Origin: Narthecium ossifragum
Lineage: Eukaryota > Streptophyta > Magnoliopsida > Dioscoreales > Nartheciaceae
Reading direction: 5' to 3'
Assembly: GCA_963920575.1 (NCBI GenBank)
Contig: OY986965.1
Span: forward strand, 530,866 to 594,865
Length of the DNA: 64,000 bases
The translations under genes and the position numbers were made by a program. How positions within the stretch are numbered: position 1 is the first letter of the stretch; every line of letters starts with the position of its first letter. Shown in pieces: positions 1-10,835 of the stretch. The notes below the pieces were generated by a model. That model ran no database searches. It saw nothing but the letters and a program-made list of their open reading frames with translations, and was not told the DNA's origin.

Positions 1-829
1 GAAGAAAGGCGACCGCTTAAGGTTGGATGAGAGGATCTCGTCGTTTCCTTGAGCGCCGGCAGAATGAGGGGATCAGGGGAGGGAGGGGGTCCTAAATCTG
101 GTGGTGAAGGATGAAGGAGGAAGAAGCCATCGCGAGAAAACTCATGGCAGCAAAGAGCAACATTGCTCGGGTTCTACACTAGGGCTGGAATAGGTTGGAA
201 TAGGGCTGGAATCGAATCCCTTAGCAAAAATAACACTAGAACATGTTTTTGGGCCAAAATCGGCCAGAAAATATTTGGTTGAAAACTGACTCTTCTGGAA
301 TGAGTTTGGATTGGAATGGAATCCAATCAAGTGAAACAAACAAATGAAGTGTTGGACTCACATTCCATTCCAACCATTACAACCAAGTTTCCAGTGAAAC
401 AAACAATCCCTTTGCACGAAACGTCCTTTTCTCATCTAAAATTACATTATCTTCACAATTACCCATAATCACCAGTAATGTTCGTAATTGCAAACTCAGG
501 ACAACCTTGTGCATGACCCCCAAAAAGTTTGTAAAATAAATTTAGTCAATGAAAATTGAGTTTGTGAGGTTCATTCATTAACCCAGCATAAAGTGTGATG
601 AATAATGAAACTTTTGTTTTTTTTGATGTTGTATCCTGTTTATTTTGCATATGACCTACATTATATGCCATTCATGTGCTTACGATTTAGTTTTGAATAT
701 GTGACAATACTTTATCTTATAACATACTAGTGTGGGCGCGCGTGCCTTTATTACGGGTCTCCACTTTTGGATTGAAAGGGTCTCCACTTTTGGGTTGCTA
801 GATATAAAATTATCAACTTCTGTCCCTAA
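1..829. other. Left-edge spacer, no gene supported
   Basis: No exon with a convincing family match was seen. Positions 1-170 are purine-rich. The reverse strand has an ATG followed by a short Ser-rich stretch, but it stops within about 15 codons, so no gene is called. Positions 180-420 contain several copies of a TGGAAT-like word on both strands, suggestive of an old repeat. Confidence 0.5.
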
Positions 830-1034
830 GGGCTTGTTTGGTATGGGGTTATCCCCGTTTTTAATGGGGTTATCCCCAATTCTACCCAAACATCAAAAGT
901 AATTATTACGGGTTTATCCCTATTTCACCTACCACCATCACTCTATTTTTTCCTATCCCCATTCCTTAACTCCACTTTTTCTAACCCTATTCCTCCTTAA
1001 CCCCACTTTTCCTAACCCCGAACCAAACGGGAGC
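830..1034. mobile_element. Tourist-like MITE, copy 1
   Basis: About 205 bp with short imperfect inverted ends (GGGCTTGTTTGG on the left; the complement of the right end reads GCTCCCGTTTGG). It is flanked by TAA at 827-829 and 1035-1037, the target duplication expected of PIF/Harbinger-derived Tourist MITEs. A close relative with the same ends and the same internal C/T-rich words lies at 46216-46422. There is no coding capacity. Confidence 0.75.
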
Positions 1035-1204
1035 TAATAAGCTTGATAGTGCTTTGATGTTGCACCGTCACATACAAATATTATTAAGAACCTAAAATTA
1101 GATTTGTCCTTGATCGAGATGACAAAGATCAGATCTAGTTAATTAAAAACTAAAAAAAAATAGAAAACAAGATTTCATTATTATTATTATTATAGTTTTT
1201 TGGA

Positions 1205-1567
1205 GGATGGGGTGTAATCAAGCTGAATTGAGCCGGGCTTTGGGTTGGTCGAGCTCGAGCATGGCTCTCTTACTCAAGCTCGAGCCATGAGCTGAAGCTC
1301 GAGCTCGGCTCGTAATAAGTAAGATTATACTTAAGCTCGGCTCATGTATCTTGAATCCGAGCTTTCGAACCTATACAACATATATACATATATACTATAC
1401 AAAATTTAATCAGAACCGAGCTCATGAGCTTTCCAGTCGAGCCCAAGGTTGATCGAGTGACCCGAGCCTTTAATTTCGAGCTCGGCTCGGCTCGGCTCGG
1501 CTCGAGGTTAATCAAACTCGAGCCCCCAAGCTGCCCATTAAAAAAGCCCGATCGTTTACAGCCCTAC
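1205..1567. repeat. GAGCTCGAG/GGCTCG-rich dispersed repeat, possibly a hAT-like non-autonomous element
   Basis: The stretch is saturated with GCTCGAG and CGGCTCG words. It is bounded by loosely inverted ends (GGGTGTAATCAAGC on the left; GGGCTGTAAACGATCGGGC on the complement of the right). Such ends are seen in dispersed plant hAT-like repeats. No convincing target duplication was found, so the element class is tentative. Confidence 0.45.
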
Positions 1568-1686
1568 TTTAAAAAGACCGAAAAGGGGCAAAAGAGGAGG
1601 GGGTTCTGTGGGTAATAAGTGATGCAACCGAATCTCAACAGCCAGCTGAGGGTGCTCCCGCCACCGCCAGGTACACAGTACACAGT

Positions 1687-1713
1687 AGAGAGAGAGAGAG
1701 AGAGAGAGAGAGA
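1687..1713. repeat. (GA)n microsatellite in the leader region of the receptor-like kinase
   Basis: An uninterrupted GA run upstream of the kinase gene, followed at about 1791-1806 by a CT run. GA/CT tracts are common in plant core promoters and 5' leaders, so the transcript of the downstream gene may start near here. Confidence 0.8.
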
Positions 1714-1714
1714 C

Positions 1715-2649
1715 TGAGCGGAGAGGGGAAGCATCCATCTCTCTCCGTCTTCACCCACCTACCGCTCTGATAACTCCATCTCCTCCACCCTCTCTCTCTC
1801 TCTCTACTACATCTCCTTCTCCTTCTAAACCCCCTCCCCACCCTCCTCGATGTCCTCCCATACCTCCCTCCAACCCTCCTCTCCCCTACGATTACTACTA
1901 CTTCTACCACTGCCCCCGTTGCTGCTGTTGAGGGTATTGAAGCTAGGGTTGGGGTTTCGGTCCTCGAGGAGCTGCTCTCCTTCTTGGATCGTAGATTCTT
2001 TGCCCATAATTGGCCGCCTCCGCCACGCAATGGGGCAGTAGACACCGCCGTTTCGGGAAGGGGTTTTGATTTGTTATTGGCCACCTTGTGGAGAGAGTTC
2101 GGATTGTTTGCTGGTGATCTATCTCTCTTGAGATCAAAGGTGTGTTCTTTTATGTTTTCGAGTTGTGTGCTTTTCAATTTCCATTGTTGGATTAGGGCTT
2201 GCTTTGATTCGATTCGTCGAGAGTTTGTTTACCGTAGTTATTGTTTTTGCTTCAGAGAAAAACCTACTTCAACAGTTTTTAAGCTCCCCAAAATGTCTGC
2301 TTTCATGCCTTTATTGTGGGAATCGAGTGAATCACGGGAGAGCCAATAGTTTTTATTTTTTTAGTCCCTTTTATGATTGTAGACAGAATCATGTGAATCA
2401 CGGACGCCTGTTTTGGATTTTGTGGAGAGCAAGTCATAGTGACATACTAGACAAAATGGATGTTGATTTTTCATGCAAGGACAACGTTTGGCTATTGATT
2501 TCTTTCGGCTGCTTTGAGCTAATCATCCAGTAATACAGTGTGACTTTGATAAGCGTGAGCAATTCTTGGAACTATACTGCTTGTAATAAAAGGCTTGAAA
2601 GCTTATCTTATTGTCAAATTTCTTTGCTTAATTGCAGGATTCTAGAGTC
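1715..2649 (+). other. Probable 5' leader with a leader intron, receptor-like kinase gene
   Basis: Between the GA/CT tracts and the start codon there is a good donor (CAAAG|GTGTGT, GT at 2140-2141) and a good acceptor (TTGCAG ending at 2637), only 12 bases before the ATG at 2650. This suggests a spliced 5' untranslated leader with an intron of about 498 bp. Small open frames here run through low-complexity C/T-rich sequence and resemble no known protein. The leader intron is inferred. Confidence 0.5.
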
Positions 2650-5600
2650 ATGTCGTCATCGGAAGACTCCCTTAACCAGCATTTATCTGGGAAAACAGTT
2701 GTTTTTGGCCTAAAGCTGTGGGTTGTGATTGGTATAAGCGTTGGTGTCTTCATTTTTTGTATTCTGGTAATACTGGTCGTTTATCTTACTGCTCGGAGTT
2801 GGAGGAGGTTGAGAAAGGCTTCGATTTACGCCCCGTTCACCCAAATTCCTGCAGTCTCAAAGGAAATTAAGGAGGTCAGGATGGACCAAGTTTCAGCTGA
2901 TGACTTTGTCCCTCATGAGGGGATTCTTCTCACATTTCAGGATAAATGTGGTGAGAAGGATTCTGGTGAGGTCAAGGTTCATTTGGGCTTTAGTGAGTCA
3001 AGACATGGAGATGACAACTGTCACTCTGGGTCTTTTCGTTACATGGAAAAGGATGTCGGCTTCCAATCTGGAGACGAGGAGAGCTTGGGGAAAATGGCTG
3101 CACATAGATCATCCTCTTGTAACCCTCTAACCGACCCTTCACCTCTAACAGGCCTTCCAGAATTTTCTCACCTTGGTTGGGGTCACTGGTTCACTTTGAG
3201 AGACCTAGAATTGGCTACCAATCGGTTCTCAAAGGACAATGTTATAGGGGAAGGTGGTTATGGAGTAGTCTTTCATGGTCGCTTGATCAACGGAAGTCCA
3301 GTAGCCATCAAGAAGCTGCTCAACAATTTGTAATTTTCTCAGCCATCCTTTATGTCATAGTCTGTTCCTTTTTAAGTGCGTGTTTTATTTTTGCATAATG
3401 CTTTCACGATGTTCCTTGAGCAAACGTTAGTTCTTATTCGATCCGCTGATTGTTATTCCTCTCTTTTCTTTCTTTGATAGGGGTCAAGCTGAGAAAGAAT
3501 TCAGAGTTGAAGTTGAAGCAATTGGTCATGTCCGACACAAGAATTTAGTTCGTCTCCTAGGATACTGTGTCGAGGGAACTCAGAGGTTCTTAGTCCTCTT
3601 ATTGTCAAGCAATTTCTTTTACTAGAGCCTTCTGGTTTTGAAGTATATGTATCTATTTAATATGCTGCATCATTTTGCCGGTTATCAGCTCGTGGTTGTT
3701 TTGCATTTGTTGTTGACTTCTCAAAAAAAAATTTCCTTTTCTTTTTTGTGTGTGACAATGAGAATAGAAGAGTGCTTTTATGATTTTGTGAATGATAGAT
3801 CTTAATATTAGCAAGGATGGGTGCTGATACAACTTCTGCTGCAAAATTCTCAGGATGCTGGTTTATGAATATGTCAATAACGGCAATCTTGAACAGTGGC
3901 TTCATGGAGGAATGGATCACCAGGGTTTTCTCACTTGGGAGGCTCGTATAAAGGTTCTCCTAGGTACCGCTAAGGCGTAAGTGCAATCGTATAACTGAAT
4001 TTCATTTTTGCAGGCTTGAATGTTTACTGTTTTTGATGCAAAGTTTACCTTTAAACTATATTCTGACCTAAATTTCAATGTCTTTCTGGCAGTCTTGCAT
4101 ATTTACATGAAGGCATTGAACCCAAAGTGGTGCATCGGGATATCAAGTCCAGTAATATATTGATTGATAATGATTTCAATGCCAAAGTTTCTGATTTTGG
4201 TTTGGCTAAGCTGCTAGGTGCTGGGAAGAGCCATATCACGACTCGAGTTATGGGAACCTTTGGGTAGGTCTTCATATCCTTTGTACAGCAGCGTCTGGTG
4301 CATCTGTTTTATGTATCTCTTGGTTAATGGTCTAGAGATCTGGCAAGTATACGAATGTTTATATTTATATTTATCTTTGGTTTTACAGATATGTGGCACC
4401 AGAGTATGCAAATAGTGGACTTTTAAATGAAAGAAGTGATATTTACAGCTTTGGAGTTGTACTGTTAGAGGCAATTACTGGGAGAGATCCTGTTGATTAC
4501 GATCGCCCTGCAACTGAGGTATGGAATGGTCTAGTAACAGATTTTAAAGCCTTTTTTGGCGGATGCATAAAAAATTTTCTCCCATGTTCTTCTCCCTTTT
4601 ATTTTGTCATCAAATTTTAGGTTAGTACTAAAGAATATTGTTTTTTACTTTTCTTGGTGCTGTTTCCAGCATGGAAAAGTTTCTTCGAGTGGAAATAGGG
4701 CACCATACTATGTCTTTCCTTTTGCTACATTGATAAAGACATGACATCACTAATAAATCGAGCACAACAAACAGGGACATAAGCAAACACTGACCATCAG
4801 ATTTTTCCTAATTGAAGATCCTTGTATCTAATGACCTATGCAAATCATGGTAATCCTACACGCACCATTGCAGCTGAGTAAGATTTGGAAAATGCATCAC
4901 ACAGCATTTTGAAGACACTGCCTTAGTAATCTTTTGACATCAAAATGCTTGCATAAAAGGAATAAATGTGGATCTGATCATCTGCAATCTCAACCTCCAC
5001 CATGTAGGATTACCTCTCCATCTTGTTAAGAGAAAATCAGCTTCTGTACTGTACAGGGTTCATCTTGTTGTACCTATGTGCATATGGTACGGTGGCTATG
5101 ACCTGTACTCCCTTTTCAGTTTCTGAAGTTTTTTGAATATGAGTGTTTGAAAGCTTATTGGCAAGCTTTGGCTTTTTGTTAGGAGAATCTATTTCTGTCT
5201 TTGCATTCCACATGTGGTGAGAACCACTGTTCTTTCCTGGCCTTATATTTGATGTTTTGTGGTGTTCCTAGGTAAACCTTGTTGACTGGCTTAAAATGAT
5301 GGTTGGCAACAAGCGGTCTGAAGAAGTTGTCGATCCTAATTTGGAGACAAAGCCATCTCGAAGAGCTCTCAAACGTGCTCTTTTGACTGCTTTGAGGTGT
5401 GTTGATCCTGATTCAGAGAAGAGACCAAAAATGAGCATGGTTGTTCGCATGCTTGAATCGGATGACTCCATATTTCGAGAGGTATGGTTTCTGAGAGCTA
5501 GGAATTATAGTTTTAAGTCACATTATTGTTCGAGATGTCTATCTTTCTCTTTGGAAGTTGTTCCTGAATATTATGTCAGCTAAAAAAAGAGGTTAGTATA

Positions 5601-5877
5601 ACCCATGGTAGCCTAAGGACTTGACATGAGTATAGGAAAACTTGTTCTTGACAAGTTGATGTAACATTAGTATGCAACTGTAAGCAGATGTACTTGGACC
5701 ATTCAGATGAAACTAGCTGACCTTTTGCAGGATCGAAGACTTCGGCGGAACCAGGCTGTGAGCAAAGACTTGGAAGCCCAGAGGGATAATTCAGACACGG
5801 ACAAAAGTGACAACCCAGATTCAAGGCCTAGAGCTACGAGGCCTAGAGATACAAGAAGGCCACCTTTAAAGAAATAG
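2650..5877 (+). CDS. Transmembrane receptor-like protein kinase (At3g17420/At5g18500 type)
   Basis: Predicted Ser/Thr kinase anchored in the membrane. Seven coding exons: 2650-3329, 3481-3585, 3854-3976, 4093-4263, 4389-4518, 5272-5481, 5731-5877 (521 codons plus stop; all junctions keep frame). The N-terminus has no long extracellular domain: about 20 residues, then a hydrophobic segment near residues 24-48 followed by basic residues. The kinase domain begins with the subfamily-typical [12 protein letters not shown] and a glycine loop GEGGYGVVF near residue 200. The lysine (VAIKK), the HRDIKSSN catalytic loop, DFG, GTFGYVAPEY and DVYSFG-like motifs are all present, so it should be active. 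The C-terminal tail is rich in Arg, Asp and Ser and ends in PPLKK. The ATG at 2650 matches the family start; an in-frame TTG at 2632 lies in the intron acceptor. It is convergent with the next kinase gene. Ligand and role cannot be read from sequence. Confidence 0.92.
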
Positions 5878-6976
5878 GGGTGTTTGGATTTCATTTCCAG
5901 GCGAATTATCAAACTTAATTACTCTCTTCTTTTGCACCTGCAGCTTTCTTTTGTTAACTGATGGAGCTTTTTAGTGGCGCAATAAGCCTGCATAGATCAA
6001 TGTGGAAGTGCGATCTTTAATCTGTATCTTTTAAGATCTTCCTTCTATTTACTCTTCAAAGGAGAAGTTTGGTGTATGATTTGTGTTTATGAGTTGTCTT
6101 AGATGATAGTGCATACATTTAGCTGCAACTGGATTAAAATGCTTTGGTGGCAAAGGGCAATTGTTTGAGTTGTGGTGTCGTGCTCACAGATTGGTACTTC
6201 TGGTTTTGTTGAACTATTTAAACATCAATTTGGATTGTCAAACCAAGTACATAATTGGTTCCTTATAAGTTGCTTCCTGGTTTGGATTTTGTTTGTTCAA
6301 TAGAGAGAAGTGGGAAGCTTCCTGCGTTGGATTTTTCTTTTTTTGTTCGATTGACATTTAAGGTCATCAGAGAGAGGGAGGGAATGAGATTTAAACAAGT
6401 TGATCTAAAAATGACTGGAGAAGTTCATAGGGATGGCTTGTAGTCCTTGCGGGCAAAATTCCAGAGCCCCATGATAGCAACATCTTAAATTTAACCAAGA
6501 TCAAGCCTACAAATCTATTCAAGTCGATTCCCCTAATCTCGGAAAAATCGAAGCACCATGTACCTTTTTCTTTTCGTTCATTGTTAGATACTGGGCTGTA
6601 GAAGTTATTCTCCATGCATTATAAACTCCTTAATTCATAGTACTGCATAGCCACATGCATTCTATTTTGACGAATTCGTAAACTGGAAGAAATTAATATC
6701 AAGCACACAAAGTGACCTTTGCCATTTGCTTTCTCCAATCCACACAGGGAAAACTGCTCAGAATAAGGAAATCTGGAGACAAGTAATCTTTGCACTTTAT
6801 TACCATCGGTTCCTTGTTACAGGGAACATTGGAGCAACGAAGAAATCTTCAATCATTAACAGGTATTCACACTATTTCAACATCTTGGATGGTTTTACAG
6901 AATCTACAAGAGGCCAGAGAAACATATTCAATGCCATGTACTACGAGTTATGGACAAGATGGAGCAGGAGAAGTTT
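5878..6976. other. Convergent intergenic region and 3' flanks of two kinase genes
   Basis: Downstream sequence of both the plus-strand receptor kinase and the minus-strand Pti1-like gene. It is AT-rich and contains no frame resembling a protein family. Both 3' untranslated regions must lie here; no clear boundary could be placed. Confidence 0.6.
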
Positions 6977-9498
6977 TCATGATCTGGAAGTTCCAGCAGC
7001 AGGATTTGACTGGGTGTTTAAGAGATTCTGGAGTCGTCCCACCACATCGGTCATGTTTGGCCTCCAATTAGGGACATGGTGGATACACAAGGCAGCCGCT
7101 TCACCCAGCTGTTCCAATAGAAGACAGTTAATAAACATCAGAACGGCACAATCAGAAACTACAAGGAAATAACATATCCATAAGTAAGAAGACTTCCGCA
7201 GCAGAGAATTTCCTTCATTTCTTGGAAATAGATCGTGGGTTTTAAGTAAAAGATCACTTAAGAGCATATACAACATTAGTCAAATTACTACTCTTATCCT
7301 TTTCAAAGAACAGGTAGAGGACTAGAGCAAACTGGTATAAGCATCAGCAAATACAATGTAGTAACTGGGAGACTTCAGAAATACAGGAACTAATGGGAAA
7401 CCACAAACTAAGATGGTTACTCTTGCAACAGCCTTGCGAGGGTACTCTCCTTTAAGCCTTGGGTCAACGCACTGTTCAACCAGGTTTGAAGTGAGTATCG
7501 GACCCACCTGCATGGGTTATATCCATCAAGTGACAAGTAAGGCACAAAAGAACAATGCCAACTCAGGAACTGAGGCTAATAAGCGAGGCTAATAACATAT
7601 CAACCAGGCAGCTTTGACTTTGAGCGTCCGATAAAATAAATAAATAAAAAGGATAGGAAGTGTTAAGAGAATACCCATGCCAGAAGATTCTGCTGGCCTT
7701 TTGGTAATGTACGATCCACAGGCTTGAGACCAGTCAAAAGCTCCATAAGAACAATACCAAAGCTGTAAACATCGGTCCTAAAGTCAACTTGCCCAGTCGT
7801 TGCAAACCTGCCCACACACACCAGTAGAAACATAAGCTAAGAGCAACAAGATCAGTTCAAAGCACTAACGATACAGAAAGGCGGACTACTTGAAGGGTTT
7901 AAACACAGAATTTACTCTGGAGCATGATTTGTCCCAAGAATATGACTGGTATCAAGAGATGCTGTGTCAGGAGCTTCTTTTGACAGATTAAACTCAGCTA
8001 CCTTTGCAACATCGTCATCAAAGAGTAGGATATTGGAGGATGTTATGCCACGATGAACAATATGATGTTCTGTTTTCAAATGCAGGTATTCCAATCCTTT
8101 TGCCACTCCGATGGCAATTTTTACTCGCTGAGCCCATGACAAAACAGGGCCTGGTAGTGCTCCTCTAACACCTTTTCGGCCTGTATTAACGAATAATCAC
8201 ATAAACCAAGCGAGGTATGGCATTCGAATTATACAGAATTGTTCTTATACTTCAGTCTAACCATTAAGACACTTAAGATGATTACTCTTAGCCGCTATAT
8301 AAACTTGTGTCAGTATTAGAAATAGGAAACAGTGATGTACCAATTGCCTCTTCTATGAGGTAAACAACATTTAAATGATTAACAGAATACAAGTTGTACG
8401 TAATGGTAACAATATCAAAGCTATGAGTCAGTGGAGAATCTCATTACGCATGTTGATAAGATGAGACTGGATAAACTTCAAACATGACTCGATTCTTACC
8501 GTGAAGAATATCATGTAGGGATCCCTTCGCACACTCATAAGCCAGGACTCGCAGGTTTCCATCGACACAATAACCAAGAAGCTCAACCACATTTTCATGC
8601 TTCAACCTTGATACAATAGACACCTGTGAACTCCTCCATAAGTAGGTGACCCATGATTCAATCAAAAGCATCAAAGAAACATATTTCATAAAGAGTGATA
8701 AATGAACCTGCGATATAAATTCTTGTTCTGGTTGTTTATTGACGTGTAACTTCTTTATGGCTGCATGTTTTCCATTCTTAAGAACTCCACGATAGACTAT
8801 ACCATACGATCCTTCGCCAATTAAAGTTTTAGTCCCAAAATTTCCCGTTACTTCCTTTATCTCATCAACAGGAATTGCAGGGACTTCAATAGGCGGCACT
8901 TCAATAGGCTGCACTTCTACACTTTGAGCATCCTCTGGAGTATGATCAGAGGCATGAACAGATGCAGGGACTTCAATAGGTGGCACTTCAATAGGCTGCA
9001 TTTCTACACTTTGAGCATCCTCTGGAGTATGATCAGAGGCATGAACAGATTCAGCATGACCTACATGATGATTTTGACATGGATTCAGTGTGAAATATCA
9101 GAAGCTAAAGAAAAAAAGCTACAAAGTCAAAACAAAATACAACATGGGGGAAGTGTTTTGGGTTGCATTCATGGACTTCCAGATTGCAAGGTAGGGACAC
9201 ATGGAGAGATTTCAATGTAAGCAAGCTAGTGTAAAAAGAAATGCCCATCTATGAAGGTTCCCAATTCACGATATAAACCTGTGACCAACTTTCTATAGAA
9301 GTGATGATTCAAGTATAGCAAACCAATTAAAACGCAATTAAAATTCAGTATTGCAATCCAAGCAGCAACATCACCTGCCGATTGGGTCGCAGGAGAAGGA
9401 CTTCCTTGATCTCTTTCCGATTGGGTTGCAGGAGAAGGACTTCCTTGATCTCTTTCTTGATTGAAATCACCTTTCCAACAGCATGCAAGGCGCCGCAT
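6977..9498 (-). CDS. Pti1-like cytoplasmic kinase, predicted catalytically dead (pseudokinase)
   Basis: Seven coding exons on the minus strand: 9498-9375, 9060-8708, 8623-8500, 8180-7916, 7807-7675, 7507-7421, 7108-6977 (405 codons plus stop, frame kept). The start [10 protein letters not shown] matches the Cys-containing, probably acylated N-terminus of Pti1 proteins. Residues 46-103 are two copies of a 29-residue unit ending in [11 protein letters not shown], the linker before the kinase domain. The glycine loop GEGSYGIVY (123-131) and Lys144 are intact. The catalytic HRD is HRG (243-245, codon GGC at 8049-8047), DFG/DFN is EFN (263-265), and the GTFGYHAPEY segment is shortened to GTNHAPEF. 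Pti1 family members relay signals downstream of receptor kinases. Loss of both catalytic aspartates predicts a scaffold or decoy role rather than phosphotransfer; that is inference. All splice sites are canonical and there is no premature stop, so it is not an obvious pseudogene. Confidence 0.88.
8877..9050 (-). repeat. 87-bp in-frame tandem duplication in the Pti1-like gene
   Basis: Two head-to-tail copies, 8877-8963 and 8964-9050, nearly identical by eye (two differences noted). The period is 29 codons, so frame is preserved and the Pro/Glu-rich linker before the kinase domain is doubled. Confidence 0.9.
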
Positions 9499-10835
9499 TT
9501 TTCTTTAGCCTTAGAGAGACTCCTTTCTGAGCCAATACCAGGCCAGATTCAGTCGGATAAGAAAATATCCATAAAAGCATCAAACATGGACGGCAGAATA
9601 GTGAAACTTTTTTGTCAAGAATACCAAAAGTCCTGATTTAGTCGGTAAGACAATAAAAGATATCATAAGAGGGGTCTGATTTCGCCTCAATACAGAGGAT
9701 CGTGCACAGATTATACCAGAACAGAGCAGCATTGCGAAATAAAGCTACTAAGCTAAACTCTACTCGAATTAATTCTTGAGATCAAGAAATTCGTGAACCA
9801 AAGACGAACTGGTGAATTAATAGCGGTATCGTATCTCCAAATTCCCAGACTCATCTAGTCTAGCTAAATCTTGCGGATGTCACGAATCTTGTGCTATTGA
9901 AACGCAGCAATCCACTCCAATACTTCACCGTATCAGAGAAGACGTTTAACCAAGAAAGAATTCAACAGAGGAACAGGGTCACGGTTCTCAATTGTCTACG
10001 ATCCAAATCAAATCCAGTTCTATAGCATCAAAACACAGACAACTATAGAGATCATCAACAAGATAGAAGTGAAGAAACCTAACTCAAGATCAACAGATAG
10101 AAATCAAGAAAACCTAACTCAAGAAAACTATTCTTAAGCTGGGCGAAAATGAGAAAAATTAAGCACCAGAAAACACGAATCGGAGCTCGAAACCCATGAA
10201 AACGCGCGATAAACTTCGCGATTGCTAAGGATTCCGAACCAAAGACATGATTAAGAAGCAAGAAATTGATTCTAGATAGCTAGGGTAAACATCTTGCCTT
10301 TTACTCGCTCGCTTCAAGAGGGAGAGCTCGAGGGTCGAAGATGGTATCGCGCCAGAGTCGAGGCCGAGCTCTACTGAGCTCCCTCTCCCTCGATATATAT
10401 ATACCCCCACGCGCTCCGCCGGCGGACTACGTTAAGCAGCCTAAGAATGCTTACGTGGCTCATTTTTACGCACTCCAGGATTTGCCACGTATGACGACGC
10501 TCTTCGCGCTGGACCGGACTTGTGCAGGAAGGCAAGCCACGTGAGCAGACGCGAGTGCTTTCTTTCCATGAGCTGGACGTGACGTGATTACGAACTTGCA
10601 CTGAGCCGTCAGATGTAGAGCTCACCTCCCGGTTGCGTCATTTGGATGGCTAGGATTAATTGCTTCTTCTAGTCATGCTTCGGTGGACTGAATCGCAAAA
10701 TGCGTTCAACGCCGGGGAGTTCTCGCAATATAAGTTAAATGATAGAGGGTTGTTTTGCAATTATCAAATAACTATAAGTTAGGGGGCAATTTGCAAACAA
10801 TAGCCATTAGTTACTGCAGTAAGTGACGGACACAT
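9499..10835. other. Upstream region of the Pti1-like gene and spacer
   Basis: It holds the 5' leader and promoter of the minus-strand gene, probably with a leader intron given the 0.9 kb between the candidate TATA box and the start codon. No other coding sequence is supported. Positions 10420-10620 contain ACGT-core words (CACGT, GACGT) of the kind bound by plant bZIP factors. Confidence 0.5.
10393..10404 (-). promoter_or_regulatory. Candidate TATA box of the Pti1-like gene
   Basis: A TATATATATA run, read on the minus strand just before a GAGGGAGAGGG purine tract. It lies about 0.9 kb upstream of the start codon, which requires a long or spliced leader. Position and orientation fit; there is no transcript evidence. 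Confidence 0.45.

Noticed and set aside
1635..2177. 180-codon minus-strand frame upstream of the receptor-like kinase
   Set aside because: It is mainly the complement of GA/CT microsatellites and C-rich leader sequence, with no recognisable domain.
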